Below are positions 36,631-45,267 of a stretch of DNA of 64,000 nt, one piece after another. Source of the DNA: Streptomyces xanthochromogenes (GTDB lineage: Bacteria; Actinomycetota; Actinomycetes; Streptomycetales; Streptomycetaceae); the NCBI RefSeq assembly GCF_014650455.1, contig NZ_BMUZ01000001.1, positions 744,001 through 808,000 of the forward strand, written 5' to 3'. Numbering within the stretch: position 1 is the first letter of the stretch; the number at the start of each line of letters is the position of its first letter. Made by a program: the position numbers and the translations under genes. The notes under the pieces are model-generated. The model did no database searches. It saw only the letters and a program-made list of their open reading frames with translations, and was not told where the DNA came from.

Positions 36631-37794
36631 TCAGAAGCGCATGGCCTGGGGCGCTTCGCGCAGCCCCGCTTCCGGGCCCGGGTACTCGCGGATGATCTCG
36701 TACCGCGTGTTGCGCTCGACCGGGCGGAAGCCGGCCTCGCGGATGAGGTCGAGCAGGTCGTCCCGGGTGAGCTTGTTCGGGGTGCCGTAGTTGTCGGCGT
36801 CGTGCGTGATCTTGTACTCGACGACCGAGCCGTCCATGTCGTCGGCGCCGTGCTGGAGCGCGAGCTGGGTGGTCTGCAGACCGTGCATGACCCAGAAGCA
36901 CTTCACGTGCGGCACGTTGTCGAACAGCAGGCGCGAGACCGCGAAGGTCTTCAGGGACTCCGCGCCGGTCGCCATCGTGGTGCGCGCCTGGAGCTTGTTG
37001 CGGACCTTGCCGTCCTGCATGTCGACGAAGTCGTGCTGGTAGCGCAGCGGGATGAAGACCTGGAAGCCGCCGGTCTCGTCCTGGAGCTCGCGCAGCCGCA
37101 GCACGTGGTCGACGCGGTGTCGCGGCTCCTCGATGTGCCCGTACAGCATGGTCGCCGGGGTCTTGAGGCCCTTCTCGTGGGCGAGGCGGTGGATGCGCGA
37201 CCAGTCTTCCCAGTGCGTGCGGTGGTCCACGATGTGCTGGCGGATCTCCCAGTCGAAGATCTCCGCGCCGCCGCCGGTCAGCGATTCAAGGCCCGCGTCG
37301 ATCAGCTCGTCGAGGATCTCGGAGGCGGTCAGGCCGGAGATCGTCTCGAAGTGGTGGATCTCGGTCGCCGTGAACGCCTTGAGCCCGACGTTCGGCAGCG
37401 CCTCCTTGAGGGCCTTGAGCGAGCGCGGGTAGTAGCGCCAAGGGAGCGTCGGGTGGAGCCCGTTGACGATGTGCAGCTCGGTGAGGTTGTCGTTCTCCAT
37501 CGCCTTGGCGAGGCGGACGGCCTCCTCGATGCGCATCGTGTACGCGTCCTTCTCGCCCGGCTTGCGCTGGAACGAGCAGTACGCGCACGAGGCCGTGCAC
37601 ACGTTGGTCATGTTGAGGTGGCGGTTCACGTTGAAGTGGACGACGTCGCCGTTCTTCCGCGTGCGCACCTCGTGGGCGAGCCCGCCGAGCCAGGCCAGAT
37701 CGTCCGACGCGTAGAGCGCGACGCCGTCCTCGCGGCTGAGCCGCTCACCGGCGCGGACCTTCTGCTCCAGCTCGCGCTTGAGTCCCGCGTCCAT
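36631..37794 (-). CDS. mqnE: Aminodeoxyfutalosine synthase
   Basis: 387-residue radical SAM enzyme joining 3-enolpyruvylbenzoate (from MqnA) and SAM to give aminodeoxyfutalosine. The cluster motif is CTASCAYCSFQRKPG (about residues 66-80), followed by ELHIVNGLHPTLPWRYY and TGGGAEIFD, typical of the family. ATG 37794. It lies 55 bases after the Lrp gene on the same strand and heads an apparent operon with a GNAT gene. Confidence 0.95.
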   Translation of the reverse strand: MDAGLKRELEQKVRAGERLSREDGVALYASDDLAWLGGLAHEVRTRKNGDVVHFNVNRHLNMTNVCTASCAYCSFQRKPGEKDAYTMRIEEAVRLAKAMENDNLTELHIVNGLHPTLPWRYYPRSLKALKEALPNVGLKAFTATEIHHFETISGLTASEILDELIDAGLESLTGGGAEIFDWEIRQHIVDHRTHWEDWSRIHRLAHEKGLKTPATMLYGHIEEPRHRVDHVLRLRELQDETGGFQVFIPLRYQHDFVDMQDGKVRNKLQARTTMATGAESLKTFAVSRLLFDNVPHVKCFWVMHGLQTTQLALQHGADDMDGSVVEYKITHDADNYGTPNKLTRDDLLDLIREAGFRPVERNTRYEIIREYPGPEAGLREAPQAMRF

Positions 37795-37849
37795 CTAGGC
37801 CGCCTCCCATACGTGTGTCTTTCAGGCTCCACCAAAGGTACGCCCCGCC

Positions 37850-38317
37850 CTACTCGGGAAGTTCCCCGACCCGGTTCTCCCACTTGGTGGAGAGCACGAT
37901 CGTGGTACGGGTGCGGGAGACGCCCTTGGTCGAGCCGAGCCTGCGGATCGTCTTCTCCAGGCCGTCCACGTCACCGGCCCGGATCTTGAGCATGTACGAG
38001 TCGTCGCCCGCGATGAACCAGCAGTCCTCGATCTCCGCCAGATCGCGCAGCCGCCGTGCCACGTCCTCGTGGTCGGCGGCGTCCGAGAGGGAGATGCCGA
38101 TCAGCGCGGTGACGCCGAGGCCGAGCGAGGCGGAGTCCACGGTGGCGCGGTATCCGGTGATGACACCGGCGGCCTCCAGACGGTTGATGCGGTCGGTGAC
38201 GCTGGGGCCGGAGAGCCCGACGAGCCGGCCCAGTTCCGCGTACGAGGCCCTGCCGTTCTCGCGCAGTGCCTGGATGAGCTGCCTATCGACGGCGTCCATA
38301 TGCCTGAAGCCTTCCAT
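37850..38317 (-). CDS. Lrp/AsnC family transcriptional regulator
   Basis: 155 residues. N-terminal helix-turn-helix (LIQALRENGRASYAELGRLV with LSGPSVTDRINRLEAAGVI, about 14-55) and a C-terminal RAM ligand domain (VTALIGISLSD to IEDCWFIAGDDSYMLKIRAG). Usually senses an amino acid. ATG 38317 is used; a second ATG (MDAVDRQLI) six codons later is equally good. It reads into mqnE downstream and is divergent from a small basic-protein gene. Confidence 0.92.
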   Translation of the reverse strand: MEGFRHMDAVDRQLIQALRENGRASYAELGRLVGLSGPSVTDRINRLEAAGVITGYRATVDSASLGLGVTALIGISLSDAADHEDVARRLRDLAEIEDCWFIAGDDSYMLKIRAGDVDGLEKTIRRLGSTKGVSRTRTTIVLSTKWENRVGELPE

Positions 38318-38441
38318 TGTTCAGCGATACCGCGAGTTTACGTGTAGAATCTAAGGCATGCAGGGCCAACACCCTGCGAATCATTCAGCTGCTTGCATAA
38401 TTTTCCAGCAGATCAAAGACGATCTTTCAGGAGTTGTCACC

Positions 38442-38567
38442 GTGTACACGATCGAGATGGCCTACGCCCGGATGCGCGAGCTTCAGGACCTGGCCAACCG
38501 GTCCCGTGCCCACCAGCCGTCCGCGACGAAGCCCCGCGCCGCCAAGCGCGCCGCCAAGAAGCGCTAG
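38442..38567 (+). CDS. Small basic hypothetical protein, 41 residues
   Basis: GTG 38442 follows AGGAG by eight bases. The peptide is VYTIEMAYARMRELQDLANR followed by a Lys/Arg/Ala tail ending AKRAAKKR. The amphipathic start and the basic tail suggest nucleic acid or membrane association, but no function is known to me; similar short proteins occur in other Streptomyces. The last four bases overlap the convergent ubiX-like gene. Its leader (38345-38441) contains TAGAAT, a possible -10, and a small hairpin GCAGGG/CCCTGC. Confidence 0.7.
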   Translation: MYTIEMAYARMRELQDLANRSRAHQPSATKPRAAKRAAKKR

Positions 38568-39289
38568 TCCTCGCGGGGGCCTCCTCCGAGGTCTCGGCTT
38601 CGCTCGGCTCCGGGACGTCCCGAGCCGAGCTCTCCCTCCCAACGGCGGTACAGGCCGTGCGGCACCCCTGCCGCATCCAGTACGCGCCCCGCGACGAAGT
38701 CCACCAGATCCTGGATGTGCGTCGCCCCCGCGTAGAACGCCGGAGAGGCGGGCAGCACCACGGCGCCCGCCTCGTCCAGTGTCACCAGGTGCCCGAGCGT
38801 CTGACCGTTCAACGGCGTCTCGCGCACCGCGACCACCAGCTTCCGCCGCTCCTTGAGCGTCACGCTCGCGGCCCGCTGCAACAGGTCCTTCGAAAGCCCG
38901 AGCGCGACCCCGGCCACACAGGCCGTCGACGCCGGCACGATCAGCATCCCCTGCACCGGATACGAGCCCGACGAGGGCCCCGCCGCCAGATCCCCCGCCG
39001 CCCAGTGCCGTACGTCCGAGACGTCGAGCGCGCCGAAGGTGTCCGGCTTGCCGTCGGCGCCCCGCGCCAGCCAGGTCCGCAGGTCCTCCTGCCAGTGCGC
39101 GTCGCGGAACGCGATGCCCGTCTCGTCGAGCAACGTCAGGCGCGATGCGCGCGAGACCACCAGGTCGACGCTCTCGCCCGCGGCGAGCAGTGCGCGCAGC
39201 ACCGCCGCCGCGTACGGCGTCCCCGACGCGCCCGACACCCCGACGATCCAGGGGGTGCGCTGCTGACTGTGTACGTTCACGTGCTCCAC
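38564..39289 (-). CDS. ubiX: UbiX-like flavin prenyltransferase
   Basis: 241 residues of the UbiX/Pad1 flavoprotein family, which makes prenylated FMN for UbiD-type decarboxylases. The FMN-binding start WIVGVSGASGTPYAAAVLRA (about 14-33), MLIVPASTACVAGVALGLS and RRKLVVAVRETPLN are characteristic. The C-terminal 25 residues are poorly conserved. It is third in a minus-strand run after the UbiD-like and UbiA-like genes, so it probably serves the naphthoate decarboxylation of the futalosine pathway. Confidence 0.9.
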   Translation of the reverse strand: MEHVNVHSQQRTPWIVGVSGASGTPYAAAVLRALLAAGESVDLVVSRASRLTLLDETGIAFRDAHWQEDLRTWLARGADGKPDTFGALDVSDVRHWAAGDLAAGPSSGSYPVQGMLIVPASTACVAGVALGLSKDLLQRAASVTLKERRKLVVAVRETPLNGQTLGHLVTLDEAGAVVLPASPAFYAGATHIQDLVDFVAGRVLDAAGVPHGLYRRWEGELGSGRPGAERSRDLGGGPRED

Positions 39290-39356
39290 GTGTCCGAGCC
39301 TATCCGGCGGGCCCCGGGCGGGACCGGGCCAGGTGTCGCACCTGGCCGGTCAGGCA

Positions 39357-40259
39357 CTACACCGTCAGGCCTCGCACCAGCAGGTCGAGCAGCGCGCACA
39401 CGAAAAGCGCGATTCCGATGAACCCGTTGACCTGGAAGAACGCCCGGTTGAGGCGGGACAGGTCGTGCGGCTTGACCAGGGTGTGCTCGTAGAGGAAGGC
39501 GGCGAGCACGATGAGCAGACCCAGCCAGAAGAAGAACCCGGCGCCGGTCGCGAGCGCGTACCAGACGAGCAGCGCCATGGTGACGGAGTGGCAGCCGCGC
39601 GCCCCGTAGATCGCCGCCGGGATGCCGAAGCGGGCCGGCACCGACTTCACGCCGTGGCCGCGGTCTGCCTCGACGTCCTGGCAGGCGTAGATCAGGTCGA
39701 AGCCGCCGATCCAGATGCCGATGGCGAGACCCAGGATCACCGCGTCCCACGACCACGAACCGGTGACCGCGATCCAGGCGCCGACCGGGCCCATCGCCTG
39801 CGCGATGCCGAGGATGGCCTGCGGGAAGTTGGTGAACCGCTTCCCGTACGGATAGACCACCATCGGGATCACCGCGACCGGCGCGAGCGCCAGGCACAGC
39901 GGGTTGAGGGCGGCGGCGGCGCCGAGGAAGACGACGAGCGCGATGGCCGCGCCCGTCCAGGCCGAGCGCACCGACACCGCGCCGGTGACCAGCTCGCGGC
40001 CCGCGGTGCGCGGGTTGCGGGCGTCGATCTCGCGGTCGATGATCCGGTTGCAGGCCATCGCGAAGGTGCGCAGGCCCACCATGGCGACGGTGACCAGGAG
40101 CAGCCGCTCCCAGTGGATGTTCCGGTCGAGCTGGAACATCGCGGTCAGCGCGGCGGTGTAGGCGAAGGGCAGCGCGAAGACCGAGTGCTCGATCATGACC
40201 AGGCGCAGGAAGGCCTTGGTGCGGCCCGGCTGCGGGACTGCTGCGGCTGAGGCGCTCAC
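39357..40259 (-). CDS. mqnP: UbiA-like prenyltransferase of the futalosine menaquinone pathway
   Basis: 300-residue integral membrane prenyltransferase with eight or nine helices. The first Asp-rich motif is CNRIIDREIDARNPRTAGRE (about 70-89); the second is GGFDLIYACQDVEADRGHGV (about 190-209), both for Mg-diphosphate binding. It attaches the isoprenoid chain to 1,4-dihydroxy-6-naphthoate. The start is GTG 40259. It lies between the UbiD-like and UbiX-like genes, consistent with this step. Confidence 0.9.
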   Translation of the reverse strand: MSASAAAVPQPGRTKAFLRLVMIEHSVFALPFAYTAALTAMFQLDRNIHWERLLLVTVAMVGLRTFAMACNRIIDREIDARNPRTAGRELVTGAVSVRSAWTGAAIALVVFLGAAAALNPLCLALAPVAVIPMVVYPYGKRFTNFPQAILGIAQAMGPVGAWIAVTGSWSWDAVILGLAIGIWIGGFDLIYACQDVEADRGHGVKSVPARFGIPAAIYGARGCHSVTMALLVWYALATGAGFFFWLGLLIVLAAFLYEHTLVKPHDLSRLNRAFFQVNGFIGIALFVCALLDLLVRGLTV

Positions 40260-40273
40260 GAGAGTCCGTACTC

Positions 40274-40302
40274 CGGTTCATCCCCGCGGCGGCGGGGAAA
40301 CC
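40274..40302 (-). repeat. Single type I-E-like CRISPR repeat sequence
   Basis: A 29-base segment with CGGTTCATCCCCGC at one end and GCGGGGAAACC at the other closely resembles the reverse complement of the type I-E CRISPR repeat of E. coli, including the CCCCGC/GCGGGG palindromic stem. Only one copy exists, in the 82-base gap between mqnP and the UbiD-like gene; there is no second repeat or cas gene, so it is not an array. Confidence 0.45.
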
Positions 40303-40341
40303 CGCGCTCCGCGCTGCCGTTGTCCATCATCTGCCAGCACC

Positions 40342-41799
40342 TCACAGTCCGTATTCCTTCCAACGCCTTGTCACCCGTGCGGCCGTCTCCGCGTCCGACT
40401 CGACCATGGCGGGCCAGCCGCCGTCGCGCGTGTAGCCCTCCTCGGGCCACTTCGCGGTCGCGTCGATGCCCGCCTTGCCGCCCCAGAACTGCTGGTAGGA
40501 GGCGTGGTCGAGATGGTCGACGGGTCCTTCGACGACGGTGAGGTCGCGGGCGTAGTCGGTGTTCCCGAAGGCCCGCCAGGACACTTCGTGCAGGTTGTGG
40601 ACGTCGCAGTCGGCGTCCACGATCACGATGAGCTTGGTCAGCGACATCATGTGCGCGCCCCAGATGGCGTGCATCACCTTCTGGGCGTGCTTGGGGTACT
40701 TCTTGTCGATCGAGACGATCGCGCAGTTGTGGAAGCCGCCCGACTCCGGCAGGTGGTAGTCCACGATGTCCGGCACGATGATCTTGAGGAGCGGCAGGAA
40801 GAACCGCTCGGTGGCCCGGCCGAGGGGCCCGTCCTCGGTCGGCGGGCGGCCGACGACGATGGACTGGAGCAGCGGGCGCCTGCGCATCGTGACGCAGTCG
40901 ATCGTCAGCGCGGGGAACGGTTCCTGCGGGGTGTAGAACCCGGTGTGGTCGCCGAACGGGCCCTCGGGCAGCATCTCGCCCGGCTCCAGCCAGCCCTCGA
41001 TGACGACCTCGGCGTTGGCCGGAACCTGGAGCGGCACGGTCTTGCAGTCGACCATCTCGATCCGCTTGCCCTGGATGAACCCGGCGAAGAGGTACTCGTC
41101 GATGTCGCCCGGCAGCGGCGCGGTCGAGGCGTACGTGACGGCCGGCGGGCAGCCGAAGGCGATCGCGACCGGCAGCCGCTCGCCGCGTTTGGCGGCGACC
41201 GCGTAGTGGTTGCGGCTGTCCTTGTGGATCTGCCAGTGCATGCCGATGGTGCGCTTGTCGTGGCGTTGGAGGCGGTACAGACCGAGGTTGCGCACGCCCG
41301 TCTCGGGGTGCTTGGTGTGCGTGAGGCCGAGGTTGAAGAACGAGCCGCCGTCCTCGGGCCAGGTGAACAGCGCGGGCAGCTGGTCCAGATCCACGTCGTC
41401 GCCGGTGAGCACGACCTCCTGGACGGGGGCCGCCTCCTGCTTCACCTTCTTCGGCGGCACGTGCACCATCGAGCCGAGCTTGCCGAAGGCCTCGCGGATG
41501 CCGACGAAGCCCTGCGGCAGCTCCGGCTTGAGCAGGCCGCCGATCTTGTCGCTGATCTCCTCGTACGACGTGAGGCCCAGCGCCTTGAGCAGTCGGCGGT
41601 CGGTGCCGTACACGTTCATGGCCAGGGGCATGGAGGCGCCCTTGACGTTCTCGAAGAGGAGGGCCGGGCCGCCGGCCTTGTTGACCCGGTCGACGATCTC
41701 GCCGACTTCGAGGTACGGGTCGACCTCGGCCTTGATGCGCTTGAGGTCGCCCTCGCGCTCCAGTGCCCTGAGCAGGGATCGGAGATCGTCGTAAGCCAT
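40342..41799 (-). CDS. ubiD: UbiD-like decarboxylase of menaquinone biosynthesis
   Basis: 485 residues, the length of UbiD enzymes. Signatures: FENVKGASMPLAMNVYGT, GLYRLQRHDKRTIGMHWQIH (about 170-189), the prenyl-FMN region EVVIEGWLEPGEMLPEGPFGD (E-x6-E pair near 255-270) and ADCDVHNLHEVSWRAF. In the futalosine pathway this protein (called MqnL by some authors) decarboxylates prenylated dihydroxynaphthoate using the cofactor made by the UbiX-like protein. First gene of the run, upstream of mqnP. Confidence 0.92.
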   Translation of the reverse strand: MAYDDLRSLLRALEREGDLKRIKAEVDPYLEVGEIVDRVNKAGGPALLFENVKGASMPLAMNVYGTDRRLLKALGLTSYEEISDKIGGLLKPELPQGFVGIREAFGKLGSMVHVPPKKVKQEAAPVQEVVLTGDDVDLDQLPALFTWPEDGGSFFNLGLTHTKHPETGVRNLGLYRLQRHDKRTIGMHWQIHKDSRNHYAVAAKRGERLPVAIAFGCPPAVTYASTAPLPGDIDEYLFAGFIQGKRIEMVDCKTVPLQVPANAEVVIEGWLEPGEMLPEGPFGDHTGFYTPQEPFPALTIDCVTMRRRPLLQSIVVGRPPTEDGPLGRATERFFLPLLKIIVPDIVDYHLPESGGFHNCAIVSIDKKYPKHAQKVMHAIWGAHMMSLTKLIVIVDADCDVHNLHEVSWRAFGNTDYARDLTVVEGPVDHLDHASYQQFWGGKAGIDATAKWPEEGYTRDGGWPAMVESDAETAARVTRRWKEYGL

Positions 41800-41887
41800 G
41801 GGGTCAAGTATCGGGCACCGGATACCCTGGGCCGGTCACCGGGGCCGAGGCACGGCCCGCAACCGTTCCCGGGGGGACCGCCCAACC

Positions 41888-42166
41888 ATGCTGAGGTATC
41901 TGCCGTTCCTGCTGGTCCTGGCGCTGTGGATCTACGCGTTCATCGACTGCCTGAACACGCCGGAGGCGGAGGTCAAGGGCCTCCCCAAGGTGGTGTGGAT
42001 CATCATCGTGCTGCTCTTCGGCGAGGTTCTGGTCGGCCCGGTCGCCTGGTTGATCGCGGGCAAGGTCCGCCGGGCCCCGACCCGCTGGACCGCGCCGGAC
42101 GACAACCCGGAGTTCCTCGCGTCCCTGGAGGACCGCAAGCGGCGCGACCTGGGCGAGGAGGCGTAG
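41888..42166 (+). CDS. PLDc_N domain membrane protein
   Basis: 92 residues: a first transmembrane helix (about 2-22), a short loop, and a second (WIIIVLLFGEVLVGPVAWLI, about 40-59) with the Pro-Lys-xx-Trp before it that marks the phospholipase D nuclease N-terminal domain family; then a charged tail. Function unknown, usually a small stand-alone membrane protein. ATG 41888 follows GGGGGGA. The longer open frame upstream overlaps the promoter of the UbiD-like gene and is not used. Confidence 0.8.
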   Translation: MLRYLPFLLVLALWIYAFIDCLNTPEAEVKGLPKVVWIIIVLLFGEVLVGPVAWLIAGKVRRAPTRWTAPDDNPEFLASLEDRKRRDLGEEA

Positions 42167-42178
42167 CCCGGGGTGCCT

Positions 42179-42436
42179 CCTGGGGCTCCGCCCCAGACCC
42201 CGTTCGCGCCTTGAGGGCACTCGTCCTCAAACGCCGGACGGGCTGAAATGCCCGATGCCGGCCAGCACCGAGGCATTTAGGGGCGCGGGGAACTGCGCGA
42301 CCAGCCACGCACGATCCGCACCCGAACTCGCACCCGGCACCTCCTGTCCCCCGGAGGCCACGCGGCGGAGCCGTACACGTCACAGCGGGAAGGGGCGGGG
42401 AGGGGCGAGCTCCGGGGTCTGGGGCGGAGCCCCAGG
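42179..42436. repeat. Dispersed repeat, copy 2, with 24-bp inverted ends
   Basis: The left end (42179-42202, hairpin CTGGGGCTCCGCCCCAG plus ACCCC) recurs inverted at 42413-42436, so a 258-bp unit is bounded by perfect 24-bp inverted repeats. Inside is the module shared with the copies at 19.7 and 62.4 kb (GTCCTCAA, GGCTGAAATGCCC, GGCATTTAGGGGCGCGGGG). No open frame or target duplication is recognised. It separates two convergent genes. Confidence 0.75.
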
Positions 42437-42472
42437 GGGCCCGCCCCAGCCGTACCGGGCAACCCGAAACGG

Positions 42473-43564
42473 TCAGACGCCCGCGTAGGAGTGCTTGCCG
42501 TTGACGAAGATGTTCACGCCGTAGTAGTTGAACAGCCAGCACCCGAACGCGATCAGGGCCAGCGTCGCCGCCTTGCGACCCTTCCAGCCGGCCGTGGCAC
42601 GGGCGTGCAGGTAGCAGGCGTACGCGACCCAGGTGATGAAGGACCAGGTCTCCTTCGGGTCCCAGCCCCAGTAGCGGCCCCACGCGTCGCCCGCCCAGAT
42701 CGCGCCCGCGATGATCGTGAACGTCCACAGCGGGAAGACCGCCGCGTTCACGCGGTAGGCGAACTTGTCGAGCGAGGACGCGGCGGGCAGGCGCTCCATG
42801 ACGGAGGTCGCGAAGCTGCCCGGCTTGCCGCCCTCGGCCAGCTTCGACTCGTACCGGTCGCGGAAGAGGTACAGGATCGTGGCGACCGCGCCCACGTAGA
42901 ACACCGCGCCGCAGAAGATCGCGGTGGAGACGTGGATCCACAGCCAGTACGAGTGCAGCGCGGGCACCAGCTGGTCGCTCGCGGTGTAGAGCACGGTCAC
43001 GGCGAGCCCGAGGTCGAGCAGGACCGTGGTGACCAGCGGAAGGCCGAGCCAGCCGACGTTCTTCTTCAGGGCCAGCAGCGCCAGGTACACGCCGACCGCG
43101 ACCGTCGAGAAGGTCAGGTTGAACTCGTACATGTTGCCCCACGGCGCCCGCTGCACGGACAGCGCGCGGGTGAGCACACCGCAGAACTCGATGAGGAAGG
43201 CGAGCACCGTCAGGGAGACGGCGATGCGGCCGTAGAGGTCGCCCTTCTCGTCACCGCCCGAGGCACCGGGACCGTCCGGCACGTCACGCGTTCCGGCGGC
43301 CGAGCGGGTCACGACCCTGGGGTGCTCCAGGACCGCGGTGCCGCCGTTCTTCGTGGCGACCTCGACCTTCACGGTGCCCGTGTCCTTGGCCTGCTGACCG
43401 GTGCCGGTCAGCGCGGCGGCCGTGCGGGCGACCTTGCTGCGACTGCCGAAGAGCCACTCGGCCATGTTGGCGAAGAAGGCCAGCAGATACACGGCCATCG
43501 ACGAGTAGATCAGGTAGTTGCTGGTGTGGGCCAGGCTCTCATTGGTGGTGGCGGCGAGATTCAC
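42473..43564 (-). CDS. resC: Cytochrome c biogenesis protein ResC/CcsA (System II)
   Basis: 363-residue membrane protein with about eight helices, partner of ResB in heme delivery and ligation for c-type cytochromes. The heme-handling WWD motif is WGRYWGWDPKETWSFITW (about 288-305), and RAPWGNMYEFNLTF is typical. Conserved His ligands flank it. A hydrophilic loop of about 70 residues after the first helix (VKVEVATKNGG) is an actinobacterial extra. GTG 43564 overlaps the resB stop. Some databases call this family CcsB. Confidence 0.93.
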   Translation of the reverse strand: MNLAATTNESLAHTSNYLIYSSMAVYLLAFFANMAEWLFGSRSKVARTAAALTGTGQQAKDTGTVKVEVATKNGGTAVLEHPRVVTRSAAGTRDVPDGPGASGGDEKGDLYGRIAVSLTVLAFLIEFCGVLTRALSVQRAPWGNMYEFNLTFSTVAVGVYLALLALKKNVGWLGLPLVTTVLLDLGLAVTVLYTASDQLVPALHSYWLWIHVSTAIFCGAVFYVGAVATILYLFRDRYESKLAEGGKPGSFATSVMERLPAASSLDKFAYRVNAAVFPLWTFTIIAGAIWAGDAWGRYWGWDPKETWSFITWVAYACYLHARATAGWKGRKAATLALIAFGCWLFNYYGVNIFVNGKHSYAGV

Positions 43565-45264
43565 TTCTCAGCCCCTTCGGCAGGAACAACTGAGGGTTCG
43601 GGTTCTGGATCCGGCGCGGTCGGCGCCTGCGGGATGAGCGTGACCGCGAGATCGGCCAGCTCCTCGGGAAGCTTCGCGGACTCACTGCGGCCGAGCCCGG
43701 CCATCTCGACGACGGTCACGCCGTCGTCGCCCCGGACGGCCCGGACCCAGATCCGGCGCCGCTGGATGAACAGCGAGCCGGCGAGCCCCGCGATGGCACC
43801 GATCGCGCCGGTGAGGGCGAGACCGTTGCCGGGCTGGTGGGAGATCTGGAAGCTGGCCCACTGCTTGATGGGGCCCTTGTCGAAGGTGATCGACCCGGCG
43901 CCGTCGGGCAGTTGGAGGGTCTCGCCCGGCAGCAGCAGCTTCTTGAGGATCTTGCCCTGGTCGTCCTTGAAGGGCTGGATCGAGCGGCTGCTGGTGTCCA
44001 GCTGGTACACGTTCTTCGGCAGCCCCGAGTTGAGCCCGAGGTCGCCGTGGTAGGCACCGATGTTGAGGACCGGGAAGTCGGGCGCCGGGAACTTGGAGAA
44101 CATCTGGGTCGCGCCGGTGCCCTTGCCGCCGAACGTCGGCACGAAGAACGCGGCGAAGCCGAGCTGGTCCTTGTTCCCCTTGGCGTCGCGGTAGCCGTCG
44201 AGCACCTTGATGGCGCCGCTGGAGGTCAGGTTGTTGTCCATCGGCAGCAGTGGCGTCGCGCCGTGGAAGACGACGTTGCCCTTGCCGTCCTTGACGGTGA
44301 CCGACGGCGCGTAGCCGTGCGAGAGCAGGTAGACCTTGGAGCCGTCGACCACGAGCGGCTTGTTGACCTCGACGGTCTTCTGCTGCGACTTGCCTTCGGC
44401 GCCCTCGGAGTAGGTCAGGTGCGCCTTGAACTCGCGGGCCGTGCCCAGCTCCGGCCCGCTGCGCTCGTACGTGGCGTCGAAGCGGTCCAGGGTGAAGCTG
44501 AACGGCGCCAGGTCCTCGGTGTTGAAGAGCGAGCCCGACCGGAAGTCGTCGTACTGGGTGAGGGTGTTGGAGAACCCGTCGCCCTGGACGATCAGCTTGC
44601 CGCCCTCGGACTTGAAGAGCTGGCCGGTGGCGAACGCCACCAGGATCACGATCAGCGAGACGTGGAAGATCAGGTTGCCGGCCTCGCGCAGATAGCCCTT
44701 CTCGGCGGCGACCGCGTCCGAGCTGATCCGGGCGCGGAAGCGGCGCTTCTTGAGCATGGCGAGCGCGGCCTCGCGGACCTGCTCGGGGTCGGCCTCGGTG
44801 CGCCAGGTCGTGTACGCGGGCAGCCGGGTCAGACGGCCGGGCGCGGCCGGCGGCCGGCCGCGCAGCTGGCCGACGAACTGCCAGGTGCGCGGCACGATGC
44901 AGCCGATGAGCGAGACGAACAGCAGGATGTAGATCGCGGAGAACCACACCGAGCTGTAGACGTGGAACAGGCCGAGCTTCTCGTAGATCGGCGAGAGGGT
45001 GTCGTGCCGCTTCTGGAAGTCGGCGACCTTCATCTCGTCGACGCTGGTCTGCGGGATCAGCGAGCCGGGGATGGCGCCGAGCGACAGCAGGAACAGCAGG
45101 ATCAGGGCGACCCGCATCGAGGTCAGCTGCCGCCAGAACCAGCGGAACCAGCCGATCACGCCGATGCCGACGGGGCCGTTGGACCGTTCCTCGGTGGGGG
45201 CGGTGGAGAGCTGCGCCCCGGCCTCGCCGAGGTCGGGCTCCGGAGTCGATTCGGTCTTGCTCAT
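43561..45264 (-). CDS. resB: Cytochrome c biogenesis protein ResB (System II)
   Basis: 567-residue ResB/Ccs1, the second half of the System II cytochrome c synthase. Three N-terminal helices (from WRQLTSMRVALILLFLLSLG at about 47) and one near 155-200, then a large extracytoplasmic domain (about 220-490) and a last helix (LALTGAIGAIAGLAGSLFIQ, about 482-501). ATG 45264, three bases after the ccdA stop. Part of tlpA-ccdA-resB-resC. Confidence 0.93.
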   Translation of the reverse strand: MSKTESTPEPDLGEAGAQLSTAPTEERSNGPVGIGVIGWFRWFWRQLTSMRVALILLFLLSLGAIPGSLIPQTSVDEMKVADFQKRHDTLSPIYEKLGLFHVYSSVWFSAIYILLFVSLIGCIVPRTWQFVGQLRGRPPAAPGRLTRLPAYTTWRTEADPEQVREAALAMLKKRRFRARISSDAVAAEKGYLREAGNLIFHVSLIVILVAFATGQLFKSEGGKLIVQGDGFSNTLTQYDDFRSGSLFNTEDLAPFSFTLDRFDATYERSGPELGTAREFKAHLTYSEGAEGKSQQKTVEVNKPLVVDGSKVYLLSHGYAPSVTVKDGKGNVVFHGATPLLPMDNNLTSSGAIKVLDGYRDAKGNKDQLGFAAFFVPTFGGKGTGATQMFSKFPAPDFPVLNIGAYHGDLGLNSGLPKNVYQLDTSSRSIQPFKDDQGKILKKLLLPGETLQLPDGAGSITFDKGPIKQWASFQISHQPGNGLALTGAIGAIAGLAGSLFIQRRRIWVRAVRGDDGVTVVEMAGLGRSESAKLPEELADLAVTLIPQAPTAPDPEPEPSVVPAEGAEK

Positions 45265-45267
45265 GCG

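Noticed and set aside
40274-40302. CRISPR array
   Set aside because: Only a single repeat-like unit exists; no second repeat, spacer series or cas gene in the window. Kept as an orphan repeat only.
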